Below, in pieces: positions 6,056 to 7,320 of a stretch of 7,320 nucleotides of DNA. Where the stretch lies: positions 1 to 7,320 of the forward strand of contig CATPBD010000221.1 of assembly GCA_955652265.1 (NCBI GenBank), in the 5' to 3' direction. Below the pieces are notes generated by a model. It was given only the letters and a program-made list of their open reading frames with translations. It was not told the DNA's origin and ran no database searches. Every line of letters starts with the position of its first letter. Position 1 is the stretch's first letter. This DNA comes from an uncultured Gemmatimonadaceae bacterium. GTDB taxonomy: Bacteria > Gemmatimonadota > Gemmatimonadetes > Gemmatimonadales > Gemmatimonadaceae. Position numbers and translations under genes: made by a program.

Positions 6056-7320
6056 TTTCGCACTCCCGGGGGTTTGACGGGCGCCTTCGGCTTAGCCGGA
6101 GTTGGCGTCGTCGATTTCCCCGCGGCTGGCTGGGTTGCAGGCTCGGTCATGACTCCGGTCGCCTGATCCGTAACTGTCACCGTCGCAACTTTCCGATCCT
6201 CGAACTCGACGTCGATTAACCTGCCGCGGACATAGTTGACACTGGGTTCAGTTGCCGGACCCCTCGAGTTCTTCATCTGATAAAATGATTTTGCGTTGCC
6301 GAGCGCGAGAATTTGACGAACCCGAGGCCGACTCGATGTGTCGGTCGGAGGAATGGAATCGAATCGGGCGATGATAGTGTCCCCGCTCATCCAGTCTCTT
6401 TGGGTGGACACGACTCCCGAATCCGGATTGCTCTCGGCGTAGGCGTTACGCAATGCCCGGACCTCGCGGACGCGCTGACCCGGCATGACGGCGTCAATCG
6501 AATCTGCGACTATCTCGCGATCGGGCGAAACGGCGTGCGCGCGGGTCTTTCCCCAGGCCATTACCCGCTGCAGCTGGTTGCTCGCTACGCGCAAATCGAC
6601 AGTGTCGGCGACGAGCTCGAGATCCTGACTCAGCGCGTGACCATTGGGAGTCGCTACCACGCGCTCGACTTGCCGATTTCTGGAGTACACGTCGACGACG
6701 CCGCCAGTAAGCGTGAAGGTGTGCGCTCCCATTCCCTTGACCGTCGGTTGGCGCATTAATCGAGCGAAGTCCCTGCCGCTGTCGAGAAAGGCAGAATCAC
6801 CGGTGGCGAGCAGGTCGGGCCGAGTGATTTGAACGTGACCGGACGCGTAGACGAGGCTGTCTCCTTCCATGACAATTTGGTTCGCAACAACATGCGCAGT
6901 GTCGGGCGGCCTGCCTCTGCCGGAGGTATCCTTTTGAACGAGAGTCACTACGGGACGTCCAGGCGCGAACATCCGCGCCAACGGCCGCTGCGGCGTGCTG
7001 CGGTAATAATCCGCGCTTGGTCCCCGCAATGTGCTGCCGTTCGACATCACGGCCACGACATCGCCTTCGGCGTGAAGGTGGTCGTCGTTCTGGTAGTAAG
7101 TCATCGTTCGGGACGTGACAGTTGTACGAGGCTCCGTGTAGTGGACGTTGCCGACGAGGTACAACCTTCCCTGGGATTCGTAATACTCGGCGCTGTCAGC
7201 GGTGAGAGTGTTGCCTTGACCGATGCAATGAGCGACGACGCCCGCGCTCAGGAATGTGGTTCTCTTCCCACTTGCATCCTCCCTGATGGTCATGGCGGTG
7301 CCAGGCTTGTTTTGGAGGTC
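6052..7320 (-). CDS. lptA: OstA/LptA-like LPS transport protein, 5' end outside window
   Basis: The frame is open to the right edge, so the visible 422 residues lack the true N-terminus and any signal peptide. A possible ATG at 7293 is probably internal, since coding sequence (ending NKPGTA) continues upstream. The body repeats a pattern typical of OstA/LptA jelly-roll strands: GNTLTADSAEYYESQGRLYLVGNVHY, written here only as its parts NTLTADSAEYY and LYLVGNVHY, then MTYYQNDDHLHAEGDVVAV, VMEGDSLVYASGHVQI, LELVADTVDL and VADSIDAV. Such proteins form the periplasmic bridge that carries LPS from the inner to the outer membrane. The protein is more than twice the length of E. coli LptA (about 185 residues) and ends in a Pro/Thr/Lys-rich tail (last 33 residues). 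Its stop overlaps the lptB start. The length resembles the large OstA-like proteins of Bacteroidota and Gemmatimonadota. The alternative is an LptD-like N-terminal domain, but no beta-barrel follows. Confidence 0.85.
   Translation of the reverse strand, partial: DLQNKPGTAMTIREDASGKRTTFLSAGVVAHCIGQGNTLTADSAEYYESQGRLYLVGNVHYTEPRTTVTSRTMTYYQNDDHLHAEGDVVAVMSNGSTLRGPSADYYRSTPQRPLARMFAPGRPVVTLVQKDTSGRGRPPDTAHVVANQIVMEGDSLVYASGHVQITRPDLLATGDSAFLDSGRDFARLMRQPTVKGMGAHTFTLTGGVVDVYSRNRQVERVVATPNGHALSQDLELVADTVDLRVASNQLQRVMAWGKTRAHAVSPDREIVADSIDAVMPGQRVREVRALRNAYAESNPDSGVVSTQRDWMSGDTIIARFDSIPPTDTSSRPRVRQILALGNAKSFYQMKNSRGPATEPSVNYVRGRLIDVEFEDRKVATVTVTDQATGVMTEPATQPAAGKSTTPTPAKPKAPVKPPGVRK
6053..6067 (-). 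promoter_or_regulatory. Ribosome binding site deciding the GTG start of lptB
   Basis: GGGAG (6067-6063) sits 7 bases before the GTG at 6055-6053, which overlaps the upstream stop codon as GTGA. The next in-frame ATG (6013) has no comparable upstream purine tract. This favours the long form of LptB with its full N-terminal extension. Confidence 0.6.

Noticed and set aside
7291..7293. ATG at 7293 as the true start of the LptA-like protein
   Set aside because: The frame stays open to the window edge, no ribosome site precedes the ATG, and a signal peptide expected for a periplasmic protein is missing after it.
1..7320. Sigma-54 (-24/-12) promoters, CRISPR arrays, tRNAs and insertion sequences
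   Set aside because: A by-eye search of GC..GG spacing, repeated units, cloverleaf-like segments and transposase motifs on both strands gave nothing convincing.

Overview
The window is a densely packed, single-strand (minus) run of seven genes with essentially no intergenic DNA. The genes, the high-GC coding bias and the gene order lptA-lptB-rpoN all point to a diderm (Gram-negative) bacterium. The lptA-lptB-rpoN order is conserved widely in LPS-bearing phyla. The long OstA-type LptA-like protein and the unusual proteins around it suggest Gemmatimonadota or a relative. That assignment is an inference from gene character, not from a database search.

Transcription runs from the right edge to the left edge. 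The order is: the 3' part of an OstA/LptA-like lipopolysaccharide transport protein (7320-6052, 5' end outside the window); an LptB-type ABC ATPase with an extra N-terminal domain of about 155 residues (6055-4829); RNA polymerase sigma-54, RpoN (4832-3366); a membrane-anchored GT2 glycosyltransferase of the polyprenyl-phosphate type (3369-2356); a GT4 glycosyltransferase (2352-1186); a multi-pass flippase-like protein of the lysylphosphatidylglycerol-synthase-TM family (about 1205-276); and the first 89 codons of a YfhO-like GT-C membrane protein (269-1, cut by the left edge). Three successive junctions are 4-base stop/start overlaps (GTGA, TTGA, ATGA). The remaining junctions are a 3-base gap, a short overlap and a 6-base gap. 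This argues strongly for one translationally coupled operon.

The first half is the LPS export machinery plus sigma-54. The second half is a glycan module. The GT2 (likely makes a polyprenyl-phosphate sugar), the multi-pass flippase-like protein and the YfhO-like GT-C protein (likely uses that sugar on the outer face of the membrane) resemble the three-component glycosylation systems known as GtrABC or CsbB/GtcA/YfhO. Here a different flippase-family protein stands where GtrA/GtcA would be. With a GT4 enzyme added and the LPS exporter upstream, the operon plausibly couples making or decorating a surface glycan to its export. The most unusual single item is the uncharacterised N-terminal domain fused to LptB. 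No tRNA, rRNA, CRISPR, mobile element or attachment site was seen, and there is no gene-free stretch longer than a few bases.
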